Of a stretch of 64,000 bases of DNA, positions 8,579-17,386 are shown one piece after another (position 1 is the first letter of the stretch; each line of letters opens with the position of its first letter). Where the stretch lies: NCBI GenBank assembly GCA_004211435.1, contig SECS01000002.1:1-64000 (forward strand). Direction: 5' to 3'. The notes under the pieces are model-generated. The model was not told the DNA's origin. It did no database searches and saw nothing but the letters and a program-made list of their open reading frames with translations. This DNA is from Novosphingobium sp. (GTDB lineage Bacteria > Pseudomonadota > Alphaproteobacteria > Sphingomonadales > Sphingomonadaceae). A program made the translations under genes and the position numbers.

Positions 8579-8974
8579 TCAACGGCCGCTAGTCACCGGA
8601 GAGCAGTGGCCGGCAATGATCTTCCACCGTTCGTCTTCGCGATGCCAGATGCGCGTGTAGGCGAAGAATCCGGAGAAGGGTTGTCCGTCAAAGCTGCCTG
8701 TCACTTCCGTTTCGATACGGACGACGGTTGCGTCGGCGAGATGGCGAAACTCCGGTGCGCCGCAGTTGTCGAGGGTGTGGATCTTCAGCATGCCAGAGGC
8801 ATGAGCTGCCAGGTCATCCGACTTAGACAGCCGCATACCATCTTGATTGGTGAAGATGAGGTCGTCGCTCAAAAGCTCGTCGAGCTCCGTTACGGCGCCG
8901 CGCAACATCGCATCTCGCAGGCGCGCTTCATATTCTTCGGCGCGCATCGCAAACGTGTCGTTTTGATCAGCCAT
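8579..8974 (-). CDS. NTF2-like / DUF4440 (SnoaL-fold) protein
   Basis: The protein has 131 aa. It opens with a helical ADQNDTFAMRAEEYEARLRD segment, then LDELLSDDLIFTNQDGMRLS and ends RIWHREDERWKIIAGHCSPV. This is the cone-shaped NTF2-like fold seen in DUF4440 and SnoaL proteins, where the conserved terminal strand reads W+ii.gH.S. Such proteins bind small molecules or act as minor isomerases and hydrolases. No operon partner is evident, and the specific role is unknown. Confidence 0.75.
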   Translation of the reverse strand: MADQNDTFAMRAEEYEARLRDAMLRGAVTELDELLSDDLIFTNQDGMRLSKSDDLAAHASGMLKIHTLDNCGAPEFRHLADATVVRIETEVTGSFDGQPFSGFFAYTRIWHREDERWKIIAGHCSPVTSGR

Positions 8975-9176
8975 GCCGCTTTCTAGCGCGTCAAGGCAGC
9001 GTGGTCGACGTGGTCAGCCGTCGACGTCTGCGGGCCACCGTGCTCGTCGGCGATCGCATTTGAGTCCGTTTTTCACGACGACCGCCGCATCTGTGGCTTG
9101 TGGGCTCGGAGCCATGGTTCGATGATCGGGACGTAGCCGCAACGATCGGTTGCCGATCATGGAGATGGAGCAGCGC

Positions 9177-10040
9177 ATGGAACGCCAGGAAGAGCTGAAT
9201 CTGACCGGGAAGGTCGTCATCATCACCGGTGCCAGCCGCGGCGTGGGGCGGCAAGCGGGGATCGATTTCGCCCGGCGCGGCGCGAAGGTCGTCCTCGCCG
9301 CACGCACGGTCGAGGCGGATTCGGCGCTGCCGGGCACGATCGGCGAGACGCTGCGGGAGATCGAGGCGCTGGGCGGCGAGGCGATCGCCGTCGCCACCGA
9401 TCTTGCCAAGGAAGAGGATCTGGAGCGCCTTGTCGCCGCAGCGGTCGAGCGCTTCGGCGGCGTCGACGTGCTGGTGAACAACGCGGCCGCGACCACGGGC
9501 GACATCTGGGGCAAGCCCTTCTCCCAACTGACCCGCGCCGAGTGGCTGTACCAGTTCGACGTCAACGTCCATGCGCCCTTCACCCTGACCCAGCTCTGCG
9601 TGCCGATCATGGAAAAGCGCGGCGGAGGGCGGATCATCAACCTCAGCACGGGCAGCGGCGAGGTCTTCCGCAAAGTGGAGGAGCCGCCCAAGCTGGCGGC
9701 GCAGGGCACGTTCAGCCTGGCTGTGCCGGGCTACTATTCCAGCAAGCGCGCGCTCGACCGCTTCGGCAACTGCATGGCGCCCGAATTCTTCACACAGAAC
9801 ATCGCCATCATCGGCGTGCATCCGGGCCTGGTCGCGACCGAGCTCGTGGCGATCCGCGTGAAGGAAAAGGGTCTCGATCCGAGCGTGGCGGTGCCGACCA
9901 CCGTGCCGTCGCGGATGCTGGTCTATTTCGCGGCCTGCGCAAATCCCTTCGAATATACCGGCCGCCTGTTCTGGGCAGAGCGCGAGATGGCCGACATGGG
10001 CATCGAACTGGATGCCGAGACCACGGCATGCCCCGCGTAG
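9177..10040 (+). CDS. Short-chain dehydrogenase/reductase, DHRS1-like
   Basis: About 287 aa from ATG 9177, chosen because GGAG lies 6 bases upstream; in-frame starts at 9150 (TTG), 9159 and 9165 lack this. The Rossmann motif TGASRGVGR follows strand 1, NNAA marks strand 4, and the active site is S of NLSTGSG with YYSSK further on. About 27 extra residues lie between the catalytic Ser and Tyr. An ALPGTIGETL insertion after strand 2 is typical of DHRS1-type SDRs and recurs in the SDR at 39773. It reduces or oxidises an unidentified alcohol/ketone with NAD(P). It is followed after 34 bp by a second SDR, so the two are probably co-transcribed. Confidence 0.88.
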   Translation: MERQEELNLTGKVVIITGASRGVGRQAGIDFARRGAKVVLAARTVEADSALPGTIGETLREIEALGGEAIAVATDLAKEEDLERLVAAAVERFGGVDVLVNNAAATTGDIWGKPFSQLTRAEWLYQFDVNVHAPFTLTQLCVPIMEKRGGGRIINLSTGSGEVFRKVEEPPKLAAQGTFSLAVPGYYSSKRALDRFGNCMAPEFFTQNIAIIGVHPGLVATELVAIRVKEKGLDPSVAVPTTVPSRMLVYFAACANPFEYTGRLFWAEREMADMGIELDAETTACPA

Positions 10041-10074
10041 GACCGATCCGCTATGAATTGGGAAGGATGAACTG

Positions 10075-10890
10075 ATGGATCTGCAGAAATACGGCCCCTG
10101 GGCCTTGGTGGTCGGCGGCTCGGAAGGCGTCGGCGCGGAATTCGCCCGGCAACTCGCAGCGGACGGCTTCAAGCTGGTGCTCGTCGCGCGCAAACCCGGC
10201 CCGCTGGAAGAACTGGCCGAAGAGCTTCGCGGGCAGGGCGCCGAAGTGCGCACGGTTTCCGCCGATCTCAGCCAGAGCGATGCGCTGGACCAGGTTCGCA
10301 AGTCTACCGACGATGTCGAGATCGGCCTGCTGATCTACAACGCCGGCGCCAACAACACGCGCGGACTGTTCGTGGAACTGCCGAAGGAGGTCACGCAGTC
10401 GGTATTGTCGATCACCGTGCTGGGCCAGGCCGATTTCTCGCGCCATTACGGTGCGCTGATGGCCAAGCGCGGGCGCGGCGGCATCATCCTGGGCGGGTCG
10501 CAGAGCAGCTATCTCGGCTCGCCGACGCTTGCCGCCTATACGGGCGCCAAGGCCTTCAGCCGTATCTTCTCCGAAGCGCTGTGGGGCGAGATGAAGCCGC
10601 TCGGCGTCGACGTGCTGCATCTCAACATCGGCTTTACCGCGACCCCGGCCATGGCGCGTCTCGGCATGCCGATCGAGATGGCCGAGCCGTCGGAGACGGT
10701 CGCGCGCGAGGGCTTGGAGAATATCGCCAATGGTCCGGTATGGATCATCAGCACGCCCGGTAACATCGAGCATATCCGGCGCATCAACGATGTCGAGAAC
10801 CGCGCCGAAACGGTCCTGGCCCACGCCATCAAACCGCGCGACCAGACGGCTGCGGCGGCCATCGAACACGCGAAGCTGGCCGGTACTTAG
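10075..10890 (+). CDS. Short-chain dehydrogenase/reductase
   Basis: The protein has 271 aa; GGAAGG lies about 9 bases before ATG 10075. It has the NAD(P) motif VVGGSEGVGAEFA (a variant GGSEGVG in place of TGxxxGxG), the NAG motif in YNAGANN, a catalytic Ser in GGSQSSYLGS and Tyr-Lys in YTGAK. The C-terminus is longer than minimal SDRs. It lies directly after the DHRS1-like SDR, so they may carry out consecutive steps. The substrate is not deducible. The nearest look-alikes are 17-beta-hydroxysteroid or 3-oxoacyl reductase types. Confidence 0.87.
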   Translation: MDLQKYGPWALVVGGSEGVGAEFARQLAADGFKLVLVARKPGPLEELAEELRGQGAEVRTVSADLSQSDALDQVRKSTDDVEIGLLIYNAGANNTRGLFVELPKEVTQSVLSITVLGQADFSRHYGALMAKRGRGGIILGGSQSSYLGSPTLAAYTGAKAFSRIFSEALWGEMKPLGVDVLHLNIGFTATPAMARLGMPIEMAEPSETVAREGLENIANGPVWIISTPGNIEHIRRINDVENRAETVLAHAIKPRDQTAAAAIEHAKLAGT

Positions 10891-10988
10891 CAAGCTCCAG
10901 TGCGCGGCGATCAGATCGGCTGCCTGAACGAGGCCAGCGATCCTGATATCCAGAGACTCGTACGGCTGAGGCAGGATAGGAGCGCAAT

Positions 10989-11019
10989 GGCATAGGCGAT
11001 CACCAAGATCGCCTATGCC
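10989..11019. terminator. Bidirectional hairpin between convergent genes
   Basis: Perfect 13-bp arms GGCATAGGCGATC and GATCGCCTATGCC flank a 5-base loop, in the space between the SDR stop and the sulfatase stop. There is no T-tract, so it may rely on structure alone or on Rho. Confidence 0.6.
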
Positions 11020-11022
11020 GTC

Positions 11023-12465
11023 TCAGGAATGAGGACCTGCCTCGGCCTGTGCCCCTTCCGCCTTGTGCGGCGAGAACTGACCCGCCAGCCAGGGATCCTT
11101 GGTATTCTCACGAAAAGCATGCAGTTCGCGGCGGAGCTGCACGAGAGTGCCCTGTGCAGAAGGAGCATTGGCCAGGTTCACGATCTCTTCGGGATCGCTG
11201 CGCAGGTCGTAGAGTTCCTCTGCCGGCCGTTGAAGGTAGGCCTGTTGGCTGCGCTTCCCCAATGCGATACTCGGATCGCTTGCGATCGCCTTCCAGCTCT
11301 CGGATTCGGCGACGTCGCCGGCGATGGGGTAAGGCAACTGCCAGGCGAGGTTCTGGATATAGCTGTGCGTGCGCGTGCGTATGGCGCGCATCGGATAATA
11401 CTGGTTGATCTCGTGGAACTCGTGGCTGGCGAAGACCTTGTCCCAACCGGCGCCGCCGGGCTGGCCGAGCAGCGGCAACAGCGAACGGCCCGGCAGCGGA
11501 TAGGCGGGACCCTTGGCGCCGGTCCAGGCGAGCAGGGTGGGGACGATGTCGGTCCAGCTGACCATGGCCTCGTTCGTCCGGCCGCCGCGGCTGCCCGGGG
11601 CGTGGACGATCAGCGGCAGGTGCAGGCCCGGATCGTAGAGATTGGTCTTGGCGCCGGGAAAGGGGCGGCCGTTGTCCGATAGGAACACGATCAGCGTGTC
11701 CTCGGCATGGCCGGTGCGCGCCAGGGCCTCGACCAGCATGCCCACGCCGCTGTCGAGCCGGCTCAGCGATTCGTAATACTGGGCCAGATCGGCGCGGACC
11801 GCCGGCAGGTCGGGCAGGTGGCTCGGCACCGTGACCTTGGCGGGATCGTAATGGACTTCCTCGACGCGCGGCCAGGCGCGGTCGTTGCCGAAGTTCACCG
11901 GCGCGCGGTGCGGGTCGCTGTAGGCGACGGTGACGAAGAACGGCGTCTCGCCCGCGGCCTTGATGAAGCGCTCGGTCTCGTCGGCGATCAGCGCGACGTC
12001 GCGGATGCCCGAGCGCTCGGGCGCGAGTTCGGCGTCGTAGGGAAAGGCGCTGTCGGGGCGGACGTGTTTCTTGCCGACGAGCGCCGTGGTGTAGCCGGCC
12101 GCCTTGAGCAGCACGGGCAATGTCGTCACGCCGTCGACCAGCCCTTGGTTGTGGACCGAGTGGGCGAGGCCGTACATGCCGTTCTGATGGCCGTAGAGCC
12201 CGGTATAGAGCACCGAGCGGCTCGGGCTGCACGATGAGACCGCGGCATAGCCTTGCGAGAAATAGGTGCCGCGCCTGGCCAGGGCGTCGAGATGCGGGGT
12301 GCGCACCGCGACGCCCGCGCGGCCGAGATCGAGCCCCTGATCGTCGCTGACGATAAGCAGCACGTTGCGCCGTGCCGGTGGCGCGGCGACTGCCGTCGCT
12401 GCTCCGCTTGCCGCGATCGTCGCGGCAGCACCGGTCATGCCCTTAAGCAACGTGCGGCGGTCCAT
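11023..12465 (-). CDS. Tat-exported type I sulfatase (heparan N-sulfatase-like)
   Basis: The protein has 480 aa. The signal MDRRTLLKGMTGAAATIAAS is of the Tat type. The sulfatase core starts NVLLIVSDDQG (metal-binding D41, D42), and CSPSR at 79-83 is the site where Cys79 would be converted to formylglycine. DNGRPFPGAK supplies the second metal/Lys cluster. The C-terminal LYDLRSDPEEIVNLA and DPWLAGQ blocks recall N-sulfoglucosamine sulfohydrolases. It would hydrolyse a sulfate ester or sulfamate in the periplasm. It sits 14 bp downstream of a TonB receptor in a LacI-headed run that also holds an MFS permease next to a trehalase, so a sulfated saccharide is the likely substrate. Maturation by an anaerobic or FGE-type system must be encoded elsewhere. 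Confidence 0.9.
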   Translation of the reverse strand: MDRRTLLKGMTGAAATIAASGAATAVAAPPARRNVLLIVSDDQGLDLGRAGVAVRTPHLDALARRGTYFSQGYAAVSSCSPSRSVLYTGLYGHQNGMYGLAHSVHNQGLVDGVTTLPVLLKAAGYTTALVGKKHVRPDSAFPYDAELAPERSGIRDVALIADETERFIKAAGETPFFVTVAYSDPHRAPVNFGNDRAWPRVEEVHYDPAKVTVPSHLPDLPAVRADLAQYYESLSRLDSGVGMLVEALARTGHAEDTLIVFLSDNGRPFPGAKTNLYDPGLHLPLIVHAPGSRGGRTNEAMVSWTDIVPTLLAWTGAKGPAYPLPGRSLLPLLGQPGGAGWDKVFASHEFHEINQYYPMRAIRTRTHSYIQNLAWQLPYPIAGDVAESESWKAIASDPSIALGKRSQQAYLQRPAEELYDLRSDPEEIVNLANAPSAQGTLVQLRRELHAFRENTKDPWLAGQFSPHKAEGAQAEAGPHS

Positions 12466-12479
12466 CGTGGGGTCTCCTT

Positions 12480-14927
12480 TTAGAACTTGTAGAGCGCGGA
12501 AAGCTGGAAGGCGCGCCCGAAGATCGAACGGGCGATCACCGATCCGCTCGTCGTGCCGATGATGCGCGCGTTGCCCTCGGTCAGTCCCAGCGAGTTGGTG
12601 ACGTTGGTGACGAGGCCCTGCAGCTCGAGCGGCCCGGCCTTGAACGTCGCGCCCAGGTCGAGCGTATCGTAGGCCGGAAGCTGCTGCAGGTTCTGGATGT
12701 CCGAGAACCGCTTGCCGACGTGCTGGTAGGCGCCGAACAGGGTCAGCGTGGTCTCGCCCAGCGGGATCGTGTAGCTTGGCTCGACGCGGGCCTGGAACCG
12801 CGGCTGGCGCTGGATCTGGTTGCCGTTCTGGACGCCGGTGGCGACACCTGCGGTGATGTCGCGGAACTCGCCGTCCATCAGCGTGCCGTTGAAACGCAGC
12901 TGGAAGGCGTCGAACGGCCGCAGCACGCCGTCGAGCTCGGCACCCCAGACACGCGAGCCGGCGATCGCGACCACGGTGGTGATCGAGTTGTCGGGGTTGA
13001 CCACCTGCTGCGTGTAGGTCTGGCCCTTGAACTTGTTGTAGAACAGGGTCAGCCCGGCGCTGAGCCAGGGCTGCGCGGTCTTGAAGCCGATCTCGTACTG
13101 ATCGACCTTCTGGACCACGCGCGAACCCTCGCGCAGATCGTCGAAGTGCGGGAACTTGTAGCCCGAGTTCACGCGCGCGAAGGCGCTGAAGTCGGGCAGG
13201 AAGCGCCAGTTGGCGCCGGCCGTGTAGGACACCTTGGTCTGCTTGTAAGCGACGGTGCGGGTGCCGCCGTTGAGCACGGTCGAACCGTTATTGTAGAGCG
13301 TCGCCGGATTGCCATCGAGATCGACGTTGGCCGTGGTCAGGCCCACCGTGCCGTCGGCCTTGAACTCCTCGACGCGCACGCCGGCATCGACGCGGAAGGT
13401 GTCGCTGAGCTCGAACTCGTCGGCGGCGAAGGCGGCGAGGTTGCGCCCGTTCCAGCTCGCGCGGGTCTGGCCGGTGGTGGCGCTGACGATGCCGTTACGC
13501 GTCAACTGCGCGCCGTTGTTGAGCGTCACGTTGATCAGGCGGGCGTTGGGCTCGAAGGCGAAAAGCGCGTTGTTGCCCTGGTACCAGAGGTCGTCGACCG
13601 AATAGTCGGCATAGTAGCCGCCGATCGTCAGCGTGTTGGCGCCGAAGCTCTTCGACACGCGCAGTTCGTTGGTGAACGAGCGCAGGTCCTTGTCGATCGA
13701 CCACAGGCCGGCGACGATCACCGGCTGGCTGGCCGCGGCCGCGCCGCCGCCGACGAAGCTGCCCGTGCCAGAGGTAGCGGCCCCGCGGCCGACCGTGCTG
13801 GCGGCGCCGAGGCGGCTGGTGATGTAGGCGCCCAAGGTCGTCGGCACGGCGCTGGTGAAGATCGCGCGCACGTCGGCGCGACCGTCGAGGAAGCTGAAGT
13901 TGTCGCTGATCGTCCAGCCGTCACCCGGGGTCAGATTGACGCTGCCGCCGAACTGGGTGAGATCGACCGTGCGCCCGTCACCGAAGTCGCGGCTGACCGT
14001 GCCCGGCGTCGCGCCGGGGCTGATCTCGAGCACCTGATAGCGGTTGGCATTGCCCGCCAGCGTGTCTTTGCGCTGGTCGAAATAGGGATAGACGTCGAGA
14101 TCGGCGCCGTTGTTGGTCGACTGCAGCGGCGCGCCCGAGAAGAACGCGTTCTGATCGTGGACCTTGCGCACGTAGAGGCTGATTTCGCCCAGGCCGTCCC
14201 AGCGCTTGGTCAGGTTGGCGCTGAACTGGCCACCCTTGTCGCCGACGTACTGCGTGTCGCGGATGCCGTCGTCGAAGCGGTAGAAGCCGCCCGCGCTCAA
14301 ATACCAGCCGTTGCCCAGCGGGCCACTGGCATAGGCGTCGACACGGCCCATGCCCTGGGCGCCGGCGGTCAGGCGCACGCTGCCCTCGGGATTGTCGGTG
14401 CCCTTCTTCTGGATGAAGTTGACCGTGACGCCCGGCTGGCCGTTCGAGAACACGGGGCTGGGGCCGCCACGCAGCACTTCGGTGCGCTCGACCGTATCGT
14501 CGATACGGAACAGGCTGAAGGTCTCGAGGAACGAGAGCGTGTTCGGCGCGAAGATCGGCGAGCCGTCCAACTGGACCGTGGCGAAGGCGCCGCCGCCGTT
14601 CTGCGGGAAGCCGCGGACGCCGACGTGGACGCCGGCGGTGCCGCCGCTGGTTTCGACGAAGATGCCCGGAACCAGGCGCAGGATGTCGGCCGTGCTGCGC
14701 GGCGCGAGGCGTTCGACCTGATCCTGCGAGATCGTGCTGATCGAGAAGCCGGCGTCGAGACGGTTGAGGCCATCGCGACGCGGCGTACCTGTGACAACGA
14801 TATCATTTGCGGGCGAAGAAGCGTCGGCATCGTTCGGAGCCGAGCTCTCCTGCGCGAAGGCGGCCGTGGCGACGGTCAGTGCCAGGGCCGAAGAGGCCAA
14901 GCGAATGGTGGTCGAAAATGCAGTCAT
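12480..14927 (-). CDS. TonB-dependent outer-membrane receptor
   Basis: The protein has 815 aa. A Sec signal peptide ends near AFA-QES, followed by a TonB-box-like NDIVVTGTP. The plug domain runs from about residue 55 to 170 with VPGIFVETSGG and VEVLRGGP-like VERTEVLRGGPSPVFSNGQP. The beta-barrel ends ..SALYKF with the expected terminal aromatic. The start has AGGGGG 7 bases upstream. TonB/ExbBD energy would drive uptake of a substrate too large or rare for porins. Position between the MFS and sulfatase genes suggests that it imports the same (possibly sulfated) sugar. Siderophore uptake is less likely because no iron genes are near. Confidence 0.93.
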   Translation of the reverse strand: MTAFSTTIRLASSALALTVATAAFAQESSAPNDADASSPANDIVVTGTPRRDGLNRLDAGFSISTISQDQVERLAPRSTADILRLVPGIFVETSGGTAGVHVGVRGFPQNGGGAFATVQLDGSPIFAPNTLSFLETFSLFRIDDTVERTEVLRGGPSPVFSNGQPGVTVNFIQKKGTDNPEGSVRLTAGAQGMGRVDAYASGPLGNGWYLSAGGFYRFDDGIRDTQYVGDKGGQFSANLTKRWDGLGEISLYVRKVHDQNAFFSGAPLQSTNNGADLDVYPYFDQRKDTLAGNANRYQVLEISPGATPGTVSRDFGDGRTVDLTQFGGSVNLTPGDGWTISDNFSFLDGRADVRAIFTSAVPTTLGAYITSRLGAASTVGRGAATSGTGSFVGGGAAAASQPVIVAGLWSIDKDLRSFTNELRVSKSFGANTLTIGGYYADYSVDDLWYQGNNALFAFEPNARLINVTLNNGAQLTRNGIVSATTGQTRASWNGRNLAAFAADEFELSDTFRVDAGVRVEEFKADGTVGLTTANVDLDGNPATLYNNGSTVLNGGTRTVAYKQTKVSYTAGANWRFLPDFSAFARVNSGYKFPHFDDLREGSRVVQKVDQYEIGFKTAQPWLSAGLTLFYNKFKGQTYTQQVVNPDNSITTVVAIAGSRVWGAELDGVLRPFDAFQLRFNGTLMDGEFRDITAGVATGVQNGNQIQRQPRFQARVEPSYTIPLGETTLTLFGAYQHVGKRFSDIQNLQQLPAYDTLDLGATFKAGPLELQGLVTNVTNSLGLTEGNARIIGTTSGSVIARSIFGRAFQLSALYKF

Positions 14928-14943
14928 GGGAATACCCCCTCTG

Positions 14944-14956
14944 GAAACGGTGTTTC
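14944..14956. promoter_or_regulatory. Candidate LacI-type operator before the TonB receptor
   Basis: GAAAC GGT GTTTC is a perfect 5-bp inverted repeat located 17 bp upstream of the receptor start. A loosely related site, GAGACGTTTACG (16282-16293), lies just before the MFS start. They share CGTnTCC when read on the minus strand. Both would suit the LacI regulator encoded upstream, but the similarity is weak. Confidence 0.3.
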
Positions 14957-14973
14957 TCTACTTTATTGGTTGA

Positions 14974-16269
14974 CTAAGTCGATGCAGGCAAATCTTTAGG
15001 CGTGGACAGCGGCGCTTTGCGCAGGCGGCGGTCGAGCAGGACGACGAGCAGTCCGAGCAGGAGCGCGGGTACGACGACGAGTCGGAAGGCTGCGATTCCG
15101 CCGAAGGTGGCGAAGACGCGGCCGGTGATGAACGAGCCCGTGGTGCCGCCCAGGGCCGAGAAGCCGATGATAAGGCCGGTCATGGCCGCGTGTTGGCTGC
15201 GCGGCAGGGCCGACAGGATCGTCGAAACGATCGTGGGATAGATCGGCGCGAGGCACAGGCCGATCAGCGGCATGGCGTACCCGTACCAGGGCAGGTCGGC
15301 CCAGCGCTCTATGCGGCCAGGAGCGTGCCCCTCGGCGAGCGGCACGACTATCATCACGATCACGGCAATGCCCGCCACGCAGAGCGCCAGCAGACGCAGC
15401 CAGCCGATCCGCGTGATCAGCGGCGCTGCGCCGAGGCGGCCGAGTGCGAGCGCGGCGGCGAAGATGCTTGCGCCCTGGACGCTCATCGGTGCTGACAGAT
15501 GCAGCACCTCGGCGTTGAAGGTCGGCAGCCAGGTGCCGACGCCCTGTTCGACCAGCACGTAGAGAAATGCGGCGCCGGCGAAGAGCAGTACCGCCGGGCG
15601 CACTATCAGGCCGATTATCAGCCGCCCCTCAGCCAACGGCGCCGTTTCGCTTCCTTGTGCTTCTCGCTCGTCGAGGTGAGCCGAGAGCAGCAGGACGACG
15701 ATCGCTATCGAGAGCGCTGCGAGCAGCCAGTAGACCTGCAGCCAAACGGGATTGCCGGGAGCAGACGGGTCGATGAACAGGCCGAAGATCCAGTAGCCCG
15801 ACAGCACGCCCAGCATGAAGCCGCCTTCGATGCGATTGGTCAGCGCGGCATGCCGAGCGGCGTCCTCGGTAAGCAGGCCGATAAGGGTATAGGTCGCGGT
15901 CTTGACCAGGGCGAAGCCGACGCCGGTGGCCAGGAACAGCAGGCGCGCCATCGCAAAGCCCGGGACGAGTGCCATTGCCAGGCAGGCGAGCGCCACGATC
16001 GCCTGGCCGACGATCAGTGCGCGGCGCAGCCCAAAGCGCGGCAGATAGGCCGCGACCGCCAAGGAAACGAGCGCGATCGGCAGATCCTTGAAGGCTTCGA
16101 GCGTGGCGGCTTCGGGCTTGCTGACACCGAACCCGTTGATCGCCTGGAGGATGACCGTGCCGACGCTGTTGAGCAGGATGGCGAACTGGGCATAGGACAG
16201 CATCAATGCCGCGATCAGAAGCCGACGCGACAAGGCGGCGCTCTTGCTGGCTGATTTCTGGCCGTTCAT
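14974..16269 (-). CDS. MFS permease of the trehalase/sulfatase locus
   Basis: About 431 aa from ATG 16269, chosen because AGGGGG sits 7 bases upstream; an in-frame start at 16326 would add an unlikely basic leader. Alternating hydrophobic stretches are consistent with 12 membrane helices. A PRFGLRRALIVG loop between helices 2 and 3 resembles the MFS A-motif, and GSFITGRVFATFGG appears late. It is a proton- or sodium-driven inner-membrane transporter. Context suggests that it brings a disaccharide, probably trehalose, into the cytosol for the divergently encoded trehalase. Confidence 0.85.
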   Translation of the reverse strand: MNGQKSASKSAALSRRLLIAALMLSYAQFAILLNSVGTVILQAINGFGVSKPEAATLEAFKDLPIALVSLAVAAYLPRFGLRRALIVGQAIVALACLAMALVPGFAMARLLFLATGVGFALVKTATYTLIGLLTEDAARHAALTNRIEGGFMLGVLSGYWIFGLFIDPSAPGNPVWLQVYWLLAALSIAIVVLLLSAHLDEREAQGSETAPLAEGRLIIGLIVRPAVLLFAGAAFLYVLVEQGVGTWLPTFNAEVLHLSAPMSVQGASIFAAALALGRLGAAPLITRIGWLRLLALCVAGIAVIVMIVVPLAEGHAPGRIERWADLPWYGYAMPLIGLCLAPIYPTIVSTILSALPRSQHAAMTGLIIGFSALGGTTGSFITGRVFATFGGIAAFRLVVVPALLLGLLVVLLDRRLRKAPLSTPKDLPAST

Positions 16270-16367
16270 GGCCGCCCCCTGGAGACGTTTACGTGCTTTT
16301 GAAGCTTCGTAGACCGTCTTTCCCAACGCGGACAGCGAAAAATGATATCGATGCCATCCGGCTTTCG

Positions 16368-17372
16368 CTATGTGTCGCGCGTTACGAGGCGCGTGGGTAG
16401 CGAAGGGGGATGCGGACTTTGGCCGGCAATCAATTCGAGCAGGGTCTGCGCCAGCAGCCGGCCGCCACCAAACCAGTCCTGACTGACGCTCGTGATCCCG
16501 AAGGCGACGGCGGTCGGACTGTCATCGTAGCCGACGATAGCCACGTCGCGTCCGGCGCGCGCCGCCGCGCGTTTTGCGCCGGCGGCCATCAGGTCGCTGC
16601 CCGCGAAGATCGCATCGATGCCGCCGTCCTCGGCCAGCAGGCGTTCGACCTCGGCTTCGGCGGCCGCTGCGGTGAGGTCGCTGTCCACATCGATCAGCCC
16701 TTGCCCTTGTTCTCCGAGCGCCGCCGCACACCCGTCGCGCCGCGCACGCATTTCGGCGTGGCGAAGGTCGCCGAGGAATGCGCAGCGATCACGCCCGCGC
16801 GACAAGAGGTAGGTTGCGGCTTGCGCTCCGCCGAGCCGGTTGTCGCTTCCAACGACCACGGGACCCGGGCTCCCGCTGCCGTCCGCCTCGCCCCAGACGA
16901 CCAGCGGCAGGCCGAGCTCCGAATATTCCTTCACGGTGTGCTGGTCGGCACCCTGACCGAGCAGGATCAGTCCGCTGGTATCCGAGACCTCAGCGCCCAG
17001 TGCCGGATCGCTGGTCGTCACCACCGCCGCATAGCCCGCCGTCGCCAGGGCTTCGACCGCGCCGCCGAGCAGGACCAGCGGATAGGGATCGGACATCGGC
17101 CGCGCGTCGTTGGGCGTCCAGTCCATGACGATCGCGACGCGACGACGATGGCTGAGGCGCAGATCGCGTGCGGCAAGGTTGATGCGGTATCCGGCTTCTC
17201 GCGCCGCGGCTTCGATTTTCTCGCGAACGGCAGGGCGCACCTTCGGGCTTTTCCGCAAGGCCCGGGAAACCGTGATCTTCGAAACCTCACAGATCCGCGC
17301 GATGTCCTCCAGCGTGACGCGGCGATGTGGCCCGGCAACGGGTTCGGACTTGTCGTTGGTCTGTTCCGCCAT
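16368..17372 (-). CDS. LacI-family transcriptional regulator
   Basis: 334 aa from ATG 17372; a GTG at 17381 is a possible start. The helix-turn-helix is residues 20-40 (TLEDIARICEVSKITVSRAL), followed by a hinge (YRINLAARDLRLSHRRR) and a periplasmic-binding-protein-like sensor domain with FAGSDLMAAGA and VGYDDSPTAVAF. It heads the minus-strand run lacI - MFS - TonB receptor - sulfatase and is divergent from the trehalase gene, so it probably represses both until a sugar inducer binds. Only 14 bp separate its start from the trehalase start, leaving no room for ordinary promoters between them. Longer upstream frames reach 17735 but lie on top of the trehalase gene and are spurious. Confidence 0.9.
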   Translation of the reverse strand: MAEQTNDKSEPVAGPHRRVTLEDIARICEVSKITVSRALRKSPKVRPAVREKIEAAAREAGYRINLAARDLRLSHRRRVAIVMDWTPNDARPMSDPYPLVLLGGAVEALATAGYAAVVTTSDPALGAEVSDTSGLILLGQGADQHTVKEYSELGLPLVVWGEADGSGSPGPVVVGSDNRLGGAQAATYLLSRGRDRCAFLGDLRHAEMRARRDGCAAALGEQGQGLIDVDSDLTAAAAEAEVERLLAEDGGIDAIFAGSDLMAAGAKRAAARAGRDVAIVGYDDSPTAVAFGITSVSQDWFGGGRLLAQTLLELIAGQSPHPPSLPTRLVTRDT

Positions 17373-17386
17373 ATAGGCCACGCATA

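Noticed and set aside
12720-14999. A 759-codon plus-strand frame over the TonB receptor
   Set aside because: It is the mirror frame of a high-GC gene. The minus-strand gene has a signal peptide, plug and barrel, whereas the plus frame has only repetitive Val/Arg/Glu/Ala sequence.
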